NCBI RefSeq assembly: GCF_000721495.1 | Contig: NZ_JOHY01000009.1 | Span: 124,001 to 188,000 of the forward strand | Direction of reading: 5' to 3' | Source: Streptomyces sp. NRRL F-5123 | Lineage (GTDB): Bacteria; Actinomycetota; Actinomycetes; Streptomycetales; Streptomycetaceae | Length of the DNA stretch: 64,000 bases | Shown: positions 1 through 12,074 of the stretch, piece by piece | Layout of the letters: each line of letters begins with the position of its first letter | Numbering within the stretch: the stretch's first letter is position 1 | The notes under the pieces: model-generated | Told to the model about the DNA's origin: nothing | Database searches by the model: none | What the model saw: only the letters and a program-made list of their open reading frames with translations | Translations under genes and position numbers: made by a program

Positions 1-743
1 GCGGCAAGTACGGCCTGGCGGTCGAGGGCGCGAACGCCGCCGAGAACATCCACCACATCTTCGTGCTCGCCAAGCAGCGCGGTGCGAGCTGGTTCGACGA
101 CAAGGGCAACCCGACCTTCACGGGCCCGCAGCAGGTCGCCGCCGTCAAGCAGTACATCGACTTCATCGCGGCCAACAAGGTCGCGGCCAAGGGCGACGCC
201 GAGTACGACCAGAACCAGACGATCACCGACTTCGCGACCGGCAAGGCCGCGATGATGATGTGGCAGACGGCCGCCGCGAGCATCGCCTCGCACGGCATGA
301 AGCCCGACGAGTACGGCGTGGTGCCGGTTCCGACGCAGACCGCGGGCGCCACCGGCGACGCGGGCGTGACCTCGATGGTGGCGGGCATCAACATCGCCAT
401 CTTCCAGGACACCAAGCACAAGGAGGCCGCCGAGGCCTTCGTGAAGTTCATGACCAGCACCGACGAGCAGAAGGTGCTCAACACCAAGTACGCGTCGATC
501 CCGCCGGTCATCGAGGCGCAGAGCGACCCGGCCTTCCAGACCCCGGACCTGAAGGTCCTGGGCCAGGTGCTGCAGAAGTCCGCCGCCCCGCTGCCGCAGG
601 TCGCCAACGAGAGCCAGTTCGAGAACCTCGTCGGCCCCGCCGTCAAGGGCCTGTTCGCCGACGCCGCCGCCGGCAAGCCCGTCACGGACGACTCCGTCAA
701 GGCCGCGCTGCAGCACGCGCAGCAGCAGATGCCGACGTCGTAA
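1..743 (+). CDS. Sugar ABC transporter substrate-binding protein, C-terminal part (5' end outside window)
   Basis: The open frame runs from the window edge (first full codon at base 3) to TAA at 741-743, about 247 residues. The text fits the C-terminal lobe of an extracellular solute-binding protein: a long alternating helix/strand pattern, GKAAMMMWQTAAA, and the KEAAEAFVKFMTS segment typical of the carbohydrate CUT1 family, which delivers sugars to a membrane permease pair. Two permeases and a GH1 beta-glucosidase follow in the same direction, so the ligand is probably a beta-glucoside such as cellobiose; this is inference from context. The signal peptide, lipobox and promoter lie upstream of the window. 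Confidence 0.9.
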   Translation, partial: GKYGLAVEGANAAENIHHIFVLAKQRGASWFDDKGNPTFTGPQQVAAVKQYIDFIAANKVAAKGDAEYDQNQTITDFATGKAAMMMWQTAAASIASHGMKPDEYGVVPVPTQTAGATGDAGVTSMVAGINIAIFQDTKHKEAAEAFVKFMTSTDEQKVLNTKYASIPPVIEAQSDPAFQTPDLKVLGQVLQKSAAPLPQVANESQFENLVGPAVKGLFADAAAGKPVTDDSVKAALQHAQQQMPTS

Positions 744-759
744 GGATCGGCCCTCCTCC

Positions 760-1764
760 ATGACTGCCACCGCCCCCCCGAGGCGCGTGCCCGAAGCCGG
801 CCCCGACAGCGGGAAATCCGCTGCCGGCGGCCGGCTGCGGCCGCGTGTCGTCGAACGCATCCGCCGCGGCGGACTCCCGTACCTGATCCTGCTCCCCGCC
901 ATCCTGGTCGAGCTGCTGATCCACATCGTGCCGATGGTCTTCGGCATCCTCATCAGCTTCAAGAACCTCACCCTGTTCTACATCCACCACTGGGACAGGG
1001 CCCCCTGGTCCGGCTTCGACAACTACAAGGCCGCGGTCAAGATCCACCAGCCGATCGGCCAGGAGCTGCTGCACTCGTTCTGGGTGACGCTCTCCTACAC
1101 ACTGCTGTCGGTCGCGCTGTCCTGGCTGCTCGGTGTCGCCGCCGCGATCCTGCTCCAGGACAAGTTCCGCGGCCGCGGCCTGATCCGCACGATCTTCCTG
1201 GTGCCGTACGCGCTCCCGGCGTACGCGGCGCTGATCACCTGGGCCTTCATGTTCCAGCACGACACCGGTCTGGTGAACCACGTCCTGCACGACCAGCTGC
1301 ACGTCACCTCCAGCAAGTCCTTCTGGCTGCTGGGCGACAACGCCTTCTGGTCGATGGTGATCGTATCGGTGTGGAAGTCCTGGCCGTTCGCCTTCCTGGC
1401 ACTGATGGCCGGTCTGCAGAACATCCCGCGCGAGCTGTACGAGGCCGCCGCCATGGACGGCGCCGGCGTCTGGCAGCAGATCCGCAAGATCACCATGCCG
1501 GCCCTGCGGCCGGTCAACCAGGTGATCGTGCTGGTGCTGTTCCTGTGGACGTTCAACGACTTCAACACGCCGTTCGTGATGTTCGGTCAGAACCCGCCGC
1601 ACCAGGCCGACCTGATATCCATCCACATCTACCAGTCGTCATTCATCAACTGGAACTTCGGCTCGGGCTCGGCCATGTCGGTGCTCCTGCTGCTCTTCCT
1701 GCTCGTGGTGACCGCGATCTACCTGCTGGTCACATCCAGGGGAAGGAGCGAGAACGATGTCTAG
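760..1764 (+). CDS. Sugar ABC transporter permease, MalF/CebF type
   Basis: A 334-residue inner-membrane protein that forms half of the channel of a CUT1 sugar importer. About six hydrophobic helices follow a charged N-terminal tail (first near residues 45-70). The cytoplasmic EAA loop is clear: ELYEAAAMDGAG followed by a Pro near the end of the loop (roughly residues 226-250), which docks on the ATPase. No ATPase gene is nearby; many Streptomyces sugar importers share a distant MsiK-type ATPase. It starts 16 bases after the binding-protein stop and overlaps the next permease by 8 bases, so the genes are co-transcribed. Confidence 0.93.
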   Translation: MTATAPPRRVPEAGPDSGKSAAGGRLRPRVVERIRRGGLPYLILLPAILVELLIHIVPMVFGILISFKNLTLFYIHHWDRAPWSGFDNYKAAVKIHQPIGQELLHSFWVTLSYTLLSVALSWLLGVAAAILLQDKFRGRGLIRTIFLVPYALPAYAALITWAFMFQHDTGLVNHVLHDQLHVTSSKSFWLLGDNAFWSMVIVSVWKSWPFAFLALMAGLQNIPRELYEAAAMDGAGVWQQIRKITMPALRPVNQVIVLVLFLWTFNDFNTPFVMFGQNPPHQADLISIHIYQSSFINWNFGSGSAMSVLLLLFLLVVTAIYLLVTSRGRSENDV

Positions 1765-2632
1765 GTCCCGGTTCTCCGAGCAGCCGTCCCCGATGGCGCA
1801 GCCGAAGTCCTTCCTGTGGACCCGGCGGATCGTGCTGACGCTCCTGCTGGCCTTCGTGCTCGTCCCCGTGTACGTGATGCTCAGCTCGTCCCTGAAGAAC
1901 CTCCAGGACGTGCAGGGCTCCTTCAAGTGGATACCGCACAGCCTGACCGTCAAGCCGTACGTGGACATCTGGAAGACCATCCCGCTCGCGCACTACTTCG
2001 TGAACTCGCTGATCGTGTGCGTGAGCGCCACCGCCTTCTCGGTGCTGCTGGCGATCTTCGCGGCGTACGCGGTGAGCCGCTACCGCTTCGCGGGCCGCAA
2101 GGTCTTCACGGTGTCCGTGCTGGCCACCCAGATGTTCCCGGGCATCCTCTTCCTGCTGCCGCTGTACCTGATCTTCGTCAACATCGGCAACACGACGGGA
2201 ATCACGCTCAACGGCAGCCGGCTCGGCCTCATCATCACCTACCTCACCTTCTCGCTGCCCTTCTCCATCTGGATGCTGGCCGGCTACTTCGACTCGATCC
2301 CGCGCGACCTCGACGAGGCCGCGAAGGTCGACGGCTGCGGCCCGATCCGTGCGCTGTTCCAGGTCGTCGTGCCGGCCGCCGTGCCGGGCATCGTCGCCGT
2401 GAGCGTGTACGCGTTCATGACGGCCTGGGGTGAGGTGCTCTTCGCGTCGGTCATGACCAACCAGTCCACCAGGACGCTGGCGGTCGGCCTGCGCGAGTAC
2501 GCCACCCAGAACGACGTGTACTGGAACCAGGTCATGGCCGCCTCCATCGTGGTGAGCGTGCCGGTGGTCGCCGGATTCCTGCTCCTCCAGCGTTACTTGG
2601 TCGCCGGGCTCACCGCCGGCGCGGTCAAGTGA
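1757..2632 (+). CDS. Sugar ABC transporter permease, MalG/CebG type
   Basis: A 291-residue partner permease with about six membrane helices and an EAA loop, [12 protein letters not shown] (near residues 180-192). Its ATG lies inside the end of the preceding permease and has a strong ribosome site (GGAAGGAG) about 8 bases upstream, so translation is coupled. The C-terminus (AGLTAGAVK) is the usual MalG-family tail. With the upstream genes it forms an importer whose substrate is probably a beta-linked disaccharide, judged from the GH1 gene that directly follows. Confidence 0.93.
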   Translation: MSRSRFSEQPSPMAQPKSFLWTRRIVLTLLLAFVLVPVYVMLSSSLKNLQDVQGSFKWIPHSLTVKPYVDIWKTIPLAHYFVNSLIVCVSATAFSVLLAIFAAYAVSRYRFAGRKVFTVSVLATQMFPGILFLLPLYLIFVNIGNTTGITLNGSRLGLIITYLTFSLPFSIWMLAGYFDSIPRDLDEAAKVDGCGPIRALFQVVVPAAVPGIVAVSVYAFMTAWGEVLFASVMTNQSTRTLAVGLREYATQNDVYWNQVMAASIVVSVPVVAGFLLLQRYLVAGLTAGAVK

Positions 2633-2652
2633 CCCTTCCCGAAAGGCAGCTT

Positions 2653-4008
<1,356 letters not shown>

Positions 4009-4025
4009 CCCGGCCCGGCCCGCGA

Positions 4026-4065
4026 GGGGTGGCGTCACCGGTCCCGCCGGTGCGTCACCCCTTTT
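4026..4065. terminator. Hairpin terminator between the convergent GH1 and allantoinase genes
   Basis: A GC-rich stem with one bulge (arms 4026-4041 and 4047-4061, 5-base loop) is followed by TTTT on the + strand. It sits 18 bases after the GH1 stop and overlaps the last codons of the allantoinase on the other strand. It is a good intrinsic terminator for the sugar operon. Confidence 0.7.
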
Positions 4066-5470
4066 CGGGTTCCCTGGCCAGCAGCCGACCGGCCGGGGGC
4101 CCGGCCGGGGCGCCGCCGGAGGCGACGCGGCGGCCGCGCAGCCAGGTCTCGCGCACCACGCCGTGCAGGGTGCGGCCCGCGTAGGCGGTGACGGGGTTGC
4201 GGTGGTGCAGCCGGCCGGGGTCGACGGTGAAGGCGGCGTCCGGGTCGAGCACCGCGAAGTCGGCGTCCCGGCCGGGCGCGATCGCGCCCTTGGCGGCGAG
4301 CCCGGCGAGCGCCGCGGGCCCCTGCGCCATCCAGCGGGCGACGTCGCCGAGGGTGTGGCCGCGGCGCCGCGCCTCGGTCCACACCGCGGACAGGCCCAGC
4401 TGGAGCGAGGAGATGCCGCCCCAGGCCTCGGCGAAGTCGCCGGTGTCGCGGCGTTTGAGGGCGAGCGTGCAGGGCGAGTGGTCGGAGACGACGCTGCCGA
4501 TCGTGCCGTCGGCGAGCGCGGCCCACAGCGCGTCCTGGTTGGCGGCCTCCCTGATCGGCGGGCAGCACTTGAACTCCGTTGCCCCGTCCGGGACTTCCTC
4601 GGCCGTCAGGGTCAGGAAGTGCGGGCACGTCTCGGCGCTCACCGGCACTCCGGCACGCTGCGCCGCGGCGATCAGCGGCAGCGCGGAGGCCGACGACAGG
4701 TGCAGGACGTGCACGCGGGCGCCGAGCCGCGCGGCCAGCTCCACCAGGCCCTCGACCGCGCGCTCCTCGGCGGCGGGCGGCCGGGAGGCGAGGAAGTCGG
4801 CGTAGTGCGGGCCCGGTCGCTGCGGGGCGCCGTCGATCACCGCGGGGTCCTCGGCGTGCACGATCAGCAGCCCCCCGAAGCCGGCGATCTCGGCCAGCGC
4901 GGCGGACAGCTCCGCCGGGGACAGCGGCGGGAATTCGTCGACGCCCGAGGGCAGCAGGAAGCACTTGAAGCCGAAGGCGCCCGCGTCGTGCAGCGGCCGC
5001 AGGTCGGCGGTGTTGCCGGGTACGGCACCGCCCCAGAAGCCGACGTCCGCGTGCAGCCGGCCGCGTGCGGCGGCGCGTTTGACCTCAAGGTTGGCGGTCG
5101 TCGTGGTGGGCGGAATGCTGTTGAGGGGCATGTCGACGAGCGTCGTGACACCGCCCGCGACGGCGGCGGCGGTGGCCGTCGCGAAGCCCTCCCACTCGCT
5201 GCGGCCGGGGTCGTTGATGTGCACATGGGTGTCGACCAGGCCCGGCAGCAGCACGTCCGTCCCGAGGTCGTGGACGGGCACGCCTGGCGGCAGGGGCGCG
5301 TCGTGCGCGAACACCGCGGCGACGACCCCGGCGCGTACGGCCACGGCCGCGGGGCGCTCACCCTCGGGGGTGACGACGCGGGTGGAGCGCAGCACCAGGT
5401 CGGGGGCGGGGCCCGCGGCGTGCCGGGTGCGCAGGGCGTACTCGGCGTTGTCGGCGTGCTCGGCGTCCAA
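4055..5470 (-). CDS. allB: Allantoinase
   Basis: Hydrolyses allantoin to allantoate in the cytoplasm, a step of purine-nitrogen salvage. It is a binuclear-metal amidohydrolase: [11 protein letters not shown] (first metal His pair), [17 protein letters not shown], the carboxylated Lys in [11 protein letters not shown], later His ligands in IVHAEDP and VLHLSSA, and the Asp in VSDHSPCT. I place the start at the TTG at 5470, which has GGAGG 7 bases upstream and gives 471 residues, close to the family length. The frame is open to an ATG at 5596, but the extra 42 residues look unlike the family. It is divergent from the IclR regulator and shares its control region. Confidence 0.9.
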   Translation of the reverse strand: MDAEHADNAEYALRTRHAAGPAPDLVLRSTRVVTPEGERPAAVAVRAGVVAAVFAHDAPLPPGVPVHDLGTDVLLPGLVDTHVHINDPGRSEWEGFATATAAAVAGGVTTLVDMPLNSIPPTTTTANLEVKRAAARGRLHADVGFWGGAVPGNTADLRPLHDAGAFGFKCFLLPSGVDEFPPLSPAELSAALAEIAGFGGLLIVHAEDPAVIDGAPQRPGPHYADFLASRPPAAEERAVEGLVELAARLGARVHVLHLSSASALPLIAAAQRAGVPVSAETCPHFLTLTAEEVPDGATEFKCCPPIREAANQDALWAALADGTIGSVVSDHSPCTLALKRRDTGDFAEAWGGISSLQLGLSAVWTEARRRGHTLGDVARWMAQGPAALAGLAAKGAIAPGRDADFAVLDPDAAFTVDPGRLHHRNPVTAYAGRTLHGVVRETWLRGRRVASGGAPAGPPAGRLLAREPEKG

Positions 5471-5588
5471 CGGGCTGCCTCCGGGGGCGAGTTGGGGGCG
5501 GGGCGGGGACAACTTCGCCAACGACCCTGTCGACGCTGCTGACGGACATGGTGGAGAGCCCCCGGCCCAGGCGTCAAGGGCGATAGGA

Positions 5589-5605
5589 TTCCGCACAGCG
5601 AAAAC
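5589..5605. promoter_or_regulatory. Probable AllR operator in the allB-allR gap
   Basis: The 17-mer TTCCGCACAGCGAAAAC is an imperfect inverted repeat (TTCCGC/GCGAAA). It differs at only two central bases from a 17-mer upstream of malate synthase (10302-10318). The position between two divergent genes, one an IclR-type repressor, fits an operator for that repressor. No binding data are available here. Confidence 0.65.
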
Positions 5606-5655
5606 CGCCTTCCACGACCGGCCGCACCGCCGGCGACGACCAGAGGGGACCGCAC

Positions 5656-6423
5656 GTGCCTGCGGAGCGCACCGGAGGTGTCCAGTCCCTCGAACGGGCC
5701 TTCGGCCTGCTGGAGCGGCTGGCAGACGCGGGCGGCGAACTCGGCCTGAGCGAGCTGTCCGCCGTGAGCGGGCTGCCGCTGCCGACCATCCACCGGCTGA
5801 TGCGCACCCTGCTCGCCGGGGGTTACGTCCGGCGGCAGCCCAACCGCCGCTACGCGCTCGGGCCGCGGCTCATCCGGCTCGGCGAGACGTCCGCGCGGCT
5901 GCTCGGCACCTGGGCCCGGCCGTACCTGGCCGAGCTGGTCGAGGCGACCGGCGAGACCGCCAACATGGCGCTGCTGGACGGCGACGAGGTCGTCTACGTC
6001 GCGCAGGTGCCCTCGCGGCACTCGATGCGGATGTTCACCGAGGTCGGACGGCGGGTGCTGCCGCACTCCACGGGTGTCGGCAAGGCACTGCTCGCCGGTC
6101 TGCCCGCGGCGGACGTGCGCGCGCTGCTGGCGCGTACCGGCATGCCCGCGGCGACCGATCGCACGCTCACCGAGCCCGAGGCCTTCCTCGCCGAACTGGA
6201 GCGCGTCCGGGCCGCCGGCTACGCGGTCGACGACGGCGAGCAGGAGACCGGGGTACGGTGCCTCGCGGTGAGCGTGCCGGATTCGCCGGCGCCCGCCGCA
6301 ATTTCCGTCTCGGGCCCGGCGGCGCGCGTCACGGACGCGGTGACGGAGAAGATCGTGCCCGTCCTGCACGCCGCGGCGCGCGGGCTCGCGGCAGCGCTCA
6401 GCGGTGCGGGCGGCGCGGCCTGA
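5656..6423 (+). CDS. allR: IclR-family transcriptional regulator (AllR type)
   Basis: A 255-residue DNA-binding repressor. The N-terminal winged helix (about residues 5-65, [25 protein letters not shown]) is followed by the IclR ligand domain (about 75-250) with the family pattern [18 protein letters not shown] start with GAGGGG 7 bases upstream. It is divergent from allB, so it most likely represses allantoin genes and is released by a pathway intermediate. In Streptomyces coelicolor the AllR repressor of this kind also controls the malate synthase gene, and the shared operator-like motif suggests the same here. Confidence 0.85.
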   Translation: MPAERTGGVQSLERAFGLLERLADAGGELGLSELSAVSGLPLPTIHRLMRTLLAGGYVRRQPNRRYALGPRLIRLGETSARLLGTWARPYLAELVEATGETANMALLDGDEVVYVAQVPSRHSMRMFTEVGRRVLPHSTGVGKALLAGLPAADVRALLARTGMPAATDRTLTEPEAFLAELERVRAAGYAVDDGEQETGVRCLAVSVPDSPAPAAISVSGPAARVTDAVTEKIVPVLHAAARGLAAALSGAGGAA

Positions 6424-6745
6424 CGGGGACGGGCTGCGGCGGCTGCCGGTTCAGCTCCCGCTCCACCGCCTCGCGCAGCGCCGCCACCGGGGCGGCGAGC
6501 GCGCTCACCGAACCGAGGGCCGCCGCGATCAGCAGGAGCGACTGGCGCAATTGCTCGGGCGCCGGGGCGCCGCCTCCGGCCTGCCGCTCCAATTCGGCCA
6601 GCTCCTCCTCGGCAACCGCCCGATCGGGTAAGAAACGGTGGTATTCCGCGACTTCCCGCTCAAGGCGGATCACCGCGGCACGTAACGACACGTCACCGCC
6701 GGCCGCCGGCCGTACGGGACCTTCGCTGCGGTCTCCATTGACCAC
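6398..6745 (-). CDS. DUF5955 family protein
   Basis: A small, probably cytoplasmic protein of about 115 residues, rich in Leu, Ala and Glu and predicted to be mostly helical: LRAAVIRLEREVAEY near the N-terminus and LLLIAAALGSVSALAAPVAAL near the C-terminus. It resembles the actinomycete DUF5955 family, whose function is unknown. Start taken as the GTG at 6745 because GGGGGAG lies 6 bases upstream; an in-frame ATG at 6766 would add seven residues. It converges on the IclR gene and the two coding ends overlap by 26 bases. Confidence 0.7.
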   Translation of the reverse strand: MVNGDRSEGPVRPAAGGDVSLRAAVIRLEREVAEYHRFLPDRAVAEEELAELERQAGGGAPAPEQLRQSLLLIAAALGSVSALAAPVAALREAVERELNRQPPQPVPVRPRRPHR

Positions 6746-6879
6746 ACGCGTCTCCCCCACAAACATCCGCCCCTGCCTCGTGCGCACCTCTTGCCCCACC
6801 GATTCCGCCTCTCGGGTACTGGGGGCGATCAGTAAACGCCCTGCCGCGCAATTGCGCCACACGGTCGGCGAAAGATGCG

Positions 6880-8970
6880 TCAAAGTCGCTGCGCGGGCCA
6901 CACCGAGAGGTCGAGGGTCGCGTACCCGTCCGGGCCGGCCGCCGGGGACAGGCTCCTGACGGTCACCAGGGCGACGGTGCCGTCCGTGCCGACCACGCAC
7001 AGCCGCGCCTCCTGGACGAGCCCGGCCCGCGGGAGCACCTGGACCCGCGTGTCGCCCTGCGCGGCGCTGCACCGCTCGCGCGTGCCGGCCTCCTGCGGGG
7101 CGAGCAGTACGAGGGAGCTCCGGGAGGGCGCGGCGACCAGGGCGTCGCCGGTGCCGTCGTAGCCGAACGTGCCGGTGTCCGCGCCCTCCTGGAGGCGCAG
7201 CGGATCGGCGGTGAGATCCAGTGCCTGGCCCGCGTGCAGCGTGACCGCGAGGTAGTCCCGCTGCCCGCCGCCGCCCGGTGCGGGGGCGTCGCCGGTCGGG
7301 CTCGGGCTGGGGCTGGGGCTCGGCGCTCCGCCGCCGGGCGCCTGCGAGGGGGCGGTGGAGTGCGGCACCGCGGACGCGGACGAGTGGTCCGCGGAACCGT
7401 CCTTGCCGAAGCGGCCCGCCACGATCACCCCGCCCGCGACGGCGGCCGCGAGCGCGATCCACACCGCGGGCCCGCCACCGCGCCGCTTCCCGGCCGGTAC
7501 GGGCGCGGTGTGCCCCGCGGGCGGCGGGACGAACACCGGCACCCCGTGGGCGGGTGTCGCCCCCGGCGGCGCGGGCGGCTGCGGCGGCAGGGGAGCTGCC
7601 GGGGGCGGCGGTACGGGAGCGGAGTGCGTCGGCGGCAGGACGACCGTACCCGCGGCGGGCGTCGCCCCGGCGTGCACGGGTACGGGCTGCTGCGGCGGTA
7701 CGGGAGCCGGCGGTACGGCACCCGGCGGCGCGGGAGGCACCGGCGTACCCCCGGCGGGAGTCGCCCCCGGCGGCACAACCGGCTGCGGCGGCACGGCAAC
7801 CCCGCCCGCGGGCGTCGCACCCGGCGGAAACGGCGCGGCCGGCGAGCCCGCGTTCGGCCCCCCCGGCGGCACAGCCACCCCGCCCGCGGGCGTCGCACCC
7901 GGCGGAAACGGCGCGGCCGGCGAGCCCGCGTTCGGCGGCTGCGGCGCGGACGCGGACGCCGCGCCCGGGGCGCCCGGCACGGCACCCGGGTCCGCAGGCG
8001 CTCCCCCCGTGGCCGCGGGCGGCGGCGCCGGTGACGGAACCGTCGGCCATGTGCCCGGCGGTGGGAGAGGCGGGAGCGGCGGGGGGAGGGTCAGGAGGGT
8101 CTGGAGGGGGACGGGGAGCCAGGGGTCGGGGCGACGGCCGTGGCCGGCCTGCGCGCACATCGCGACGACCTGCGCGGGCGAGGGCCGCAGCGCGGGGTCC
8201 TTGATGAGGCAGCGGGTCACGATCTCCCGTAGCTCGCCGGGGAGTTCGTTGAGGTCGGGCTCCTCGGCGAGCTTGCGGCCGGTGTCCGGGTCGAAGGGCG
8301 CGGTCCCGATCGCGGCATAGGCGGCGAGCTGGCCGAGCGCGAAGACGTCGGTGGCGGGCACGGGCGCCTTGTCCGCGGCCTGCTCCGGTGAGGAGAAGGC
8401 GGGGATGCCGGGCGCGTCGGCGGCGGCGCGCGTCACGCCGTAACCGGTGACGCGCGGCCCGTCCGCGGCGAGCAGCACCGTGCCGGGGCCGAGTCCGGCG
8501 TGCACGACGCCCGCGTGGTGGACCGCGCGCAGCGCCTCCGCGACCCCGGCGACCAGCCGCAGCACCGTCGGCACGGGCAGCGGCCGCCCGGTGTCGCTGA
8601 CGGCGGCGTGCAGCGTGAGCGCGGGGACGTAGCCGGCGGCGAGCCAGTAGCGCGTGCCGTCGTGCCCGCTGCCGAGCACCGGCACCGTGTAGGGGCCGCT
8701 CACCCGGCGTACGGCCTGGACGTCGTGCTCGAAGGCGGCGGCGAAGCCGGCACGGGCGGCGAGTTCGGGCCGGACGGCGGTGAGGGCGACGGGGTGGCCC
8801 GCGGGCGCGTACGCGAGGTAGACGGGGCCGAGCGAGCCGACGCCGAGCCGCGCGGCGACGCGGTGCCCGCCGATCGCCGCCGGATCGTCCGGCGCGAGCG
8901 GCTGATACAGCGGCCCCGGGTGGCCGGGGTACCCGGGGGCGGCGTGACCCCCGGTGTGCTGAGCGCCCAT
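6880..8970 (-). CDS. Membrane-anchored serine/threonine pseudokinase
   Basis: A 696-residue protein built like a Pkn/PASTA-type sensor kinase: kinase fold (about residues 20-270), a long Pro/Gly/Ala-rich linker with 26-residue repeats, one membrane helix ([17 protein letters not shown]) and an extracellular domain of about 130 residues. The glycine loop ([10 protein letters not shown]) and SSPEQA are kept, but the ATP-lysine is replaced (VALTAV instead of VAxK), the catalytic loop reads [11 protein letters not shown] with no Asp, and the Mg-binding DFG is GYG. Catalysis is therefore unlikely; a scaffold or sensor role is inferred. ATG at 8970 with GGGGA just upstream. Confidence 0.85.
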   Translation of the reverse strand: MGAQHTGGHAAPGYPGHPGPLYQPLAPDDPAAIGGHRVAARLGVGSLGPVYLAYAPAGHPVALTAVRPELAARAGFAAAFEHDVQAVRRVSGPYTVPVLGSGHDGTRYWLAAGYVPALTLHAAVSDTGRPLPVPTVLRLVAGVAEALRAVHHAGVVHAGLGPGTVLLAADGPRVTGYGVTRAAADAPGIPAFSSPEQAADKAPVPATDVFALGQLAAYAAIGTAPFDPDTGRKLAEEPDLNELPGELREIVTRCLIKDPALRPSPAQVVAMCAQAGHGRRPDPWLPVPLQTLLTLPPPLPPLPPPGTWPTVPSPAPPPAATGGAPADPGAVPGAPGAASASAPQPPNAGSPAAPFPPGATPAGGVAVPPGGPNAGSPAAPFPPGATPAGGVAVPPQPVVPPGATPAGGTPVPPAPPGAVPPAPVPPQQPVPVHAGATPAAGTVVLPPTHSAPVPPPPAAPLPPQPPAPPGATPAHGVPVFVPPPAGHTAPVPAGKRRGGGPAVWIALAAAVAGGVIVAGRFGKDGSADHSSASAVPHSTAPSQAPGGGAPSPSPSPSPTGDAPAPGGGGQRDYLAVTLHAGQALDLTADPLRLQEGADTGTFGYDGTGDALVAAPSRSSLVLLAPQEAGTRERCSAAQGDTRVQVLPRAGLVQEARLCVVGTDGTVALVTVRSLSPAAGPDGYATLDLSVWPAQRL
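7800..7935. repeat. 78-bp direct repeat inside the pseudokinase linker
   Basis: A 58-base core is repeated almost exactly with a 78-base period (7800-7858 and 7878-7935), encoding a 26-residue unit with the pattern [20 protein letters not shown]. Shorter [13 protein letters not shown] echoes continue on either side. The repeat keeps frame, so it lengthens a flexible extracytoplasmic or juxtamembrane linker. Confidence 0.8.
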
Positions 8971-9165
8971 CAGTCCCCGTTCCTCGGGCCTACGCGGACA
9001 AGCCCGCCGGCGCGGGTGCGGGGGTGCCGCGGGCGCCGGCCGGGCCGTGCGGCGCGGGCACCGACGCGGGTGCCGCCCCTCCCGGCCCGTGGCCAGACGA
9101 TACCGGAAGCCACGGGGGCGGCCGGAACCCGTTCCGATGCACGCCGGGCGCGGTATGCAGAAGCC

Positions 9166-9807
9166 ATGGACTCTCACGGCGAGGTGGCCGGCCTGCTGCT
9201 CGCGGCCGGTGGCGGGCGGCGGCTCGGCGGCCGTCCGAAGGCGCTGCTGGCCCACCGCGGGCGGCCGCTGGCCGAGCACGCGGCCGAGGCGCTGCGGGCG
9301 GGCGGCTGCGGGCCGGTGCACGTGGTGCTGGGCGCGGGCGCGGAGCGGGTACGGGCCGAGGCGCGGCTCCCGGGCTGCGTCGTGGTGGACAACCCGCACT
9401 GGGCGGACGGCATGAGCACGTCGCTGCGCGCGGGCCTGGCCTCGCTCACGGCGGCCCGGCCGCGTCCCGCCGCGGTGGTCGTCACCCTGGTCGACCAGCC
9501 GGGCGTGGGCGCGGCGGCCGTGGCCCGCGTGGCGGCCGCCGCCCGCGCGGGCGACGACCTGCTGTCGGCGCTGGTGTCCGCGGTGTACGGGGAGCGCCGC
9601 GGCCATCCGGTACTGATCGGCGCGGCCCGCTGGGCCGGGGTCGCGGCGAGCGCGGCAGGCGACAGCGGCGCACGGGCGTACCTGCGCGAGCACGCCGGGC
9701 AGACGCTGCTGGTCGACTGCGCGGACATCGCGACCCCCGCGGACATCGACTCCCCCGCCGACCTGCGCCTGCTGGAACCCCCCGGGCTCGGCACGGACGC
9801 GGGCTGA
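9166..9807 (+). CDS. MobA-like nucleotidyltransferase (molybdenum cofactor type)
   Basis: A 213-residue protein with the nucleotidyltransferase signature [19 protein letters not shown] at the N-terminus, a central VVTLVDQPG motif and GHPVLIG later, all typical of the MocA/MobA-like group that attaches CMP or GMP to molybdopterin. The xanthine dehydrogenase genes at 40-44 kb need a cytosine-dinucleotide-type molybdenum cofactor, so a role in maturing Xdh is plausible but inferred. ATG at 9166 is the first start giving the complete nucleotide-binding motif. It is divergent from the pseudokinase. Confidence 0.85.
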   Translation: MDSHGEVAGLLLAAGGGRRLGGRPKALLAHRGRPLAEHAAEALRAGGCGPVHVVLGAGAERVRAEARLPGCVVVDNPHWADGMSTSLRAGLASLTAARPRPAAVVVTLVDQPGVGAAAVARVAAAARAGDDLLSALVSAVYGERRGHPVLIGAARWAGVAASAAGDSGARAYLREHAGQTLLVDCADIATPADIDSPADLRLLEPPGLGTDAG

Positions 9808-9856
9808 GCCCCTCCAGCACACCGCCGAGCCGTCCGGCGGGACGCCACGAGCCCGG

Positions 9857-10132
9857 CCCCGCGCCTGGCCGGGCGGCAACCCACGCCGGACCGCACACCC
9901 CGGCCGGAGCGCCACCCACCCCTCGCCGGACAGCGCCGAGCCCCACCGGACCGCGTCGGGTCCCACCGAGCGGAAACCCTCGCCGCGGACGCCGCCGAGC
10001 CGTCCAGCGAGTCAGCACAAGCCCCGCGCCTGGCCCGGCGGCAACCCACGCCGGACCGCACACCCCGGCCGGAGCGCCACCCACCCCTCGCCGGACAGCG
10101 CCGAGCCCCACCGGACCGCGTCGGGGCCCACC
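9857..10132. repeat. Direct repeat, two 111-bp copies 165 bp apart
   Basis: Copies at 9857-9967 and 10022-10132 differ at only a few positions. The preceding text (GAGCCGTCC at 9826 and near 9996) is also related, so this looks like a tandem duplication of about 165 bases in intergenic DNA. Confidence 0.8.
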
Positions 10133-10301
10133 TCCGGCGGCGCCGGCCCCCGCCGTGCAGCCGAACCGCCGCCGGACGGAGGCAGGTACCCGCCACGCCG
10201 GCCCCGGCCGGACCGCATCGCGCCCCCGGCGGCGCAGGGCCGCCGGACCACACCGTCCGCCGCGCGGCGCCGCGCCGCGCCCCCGGCGGATGGCATTGAG
10301 C

Positions 10302-10318
10302 TTCCGCAGTGCGAAAAC
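10302..10318. promoter_or_regulatory. Probable AllR operator upstream of malate synthase
   Basis: The 17-mer TTCCGCAGTGCGAAAAC matches the motif in the allB-allR gap except for two central bases. A second, weaker half-site pair (TTCGCCATGCAGAA) follows at about 10325-10338. It is about 95 bases upstream of the start codon of aceB. Confidence 0.65.
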
Positions 10319-10412
10319 TATGCTTCGCCATGCAGAAGATCCACCCGACACCGGTCTCCCGGCGCCCGCCAACCGCCGCGCCCACCGGCCCAGTCCAGGA
10401 GGAACCGACCGC

Positions 10413-12044
<1,632 letters not shown>

Positions 12045-12046
12045 GC

Positions 12047-12069
12047 CGCCCGGCCCCCTGAGCCGGGCG
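12047..12069. terminator. Bidirectional hairpin between aceB and the 8-oxoguanine deaminase
   Basis: Perfect 8-base arms (12047-12054, 12062-12069) with a 7-base loop, directly after the aceB stop and just before the end of the convergent deaminase gene. No U-tract, as is common in these genomes. Confidence 0.55.
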
Positions 12070-12074
12070 AACTC

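Larger units (their letters stand above)
9808..10412. other. Non-coding region with a tandem duplication, upstream of malate synthase
   Basis: About 600 bases without a convincing gene. Most of it is a duplication of about 165 bases: 9857-9967 and 10022-10132 are nearly identical over 111 bases. Open frames here exist on several frames because of the GC bias and simply repeat the same peptide. The last 110 bases hold the operator-like motif and the malate synthase leader. Confidence 0.7.

Noticed and set aside
7800..7935. CRISPR-like repetition
   Set aside because: The repeats are in-frame coding repeats with a 78-base period and no spacer variety; no cas genes are present.
6746..8158. Open extension of the DUF5955 frame across the pseudokinase gene
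   Set aside because: Arg/Gly/Ala-rich shadow of the kinase linker in another frame; no homology-like features.
9024..10412. Open upstream extension of the malate synthase frame (more than 450 extra residues)
   Set aside because: It translates the duplicated non-coding DNA and runs across the MobA-like gene; the ATG at 10413 has a clear ribosome site and the family N-terminus.
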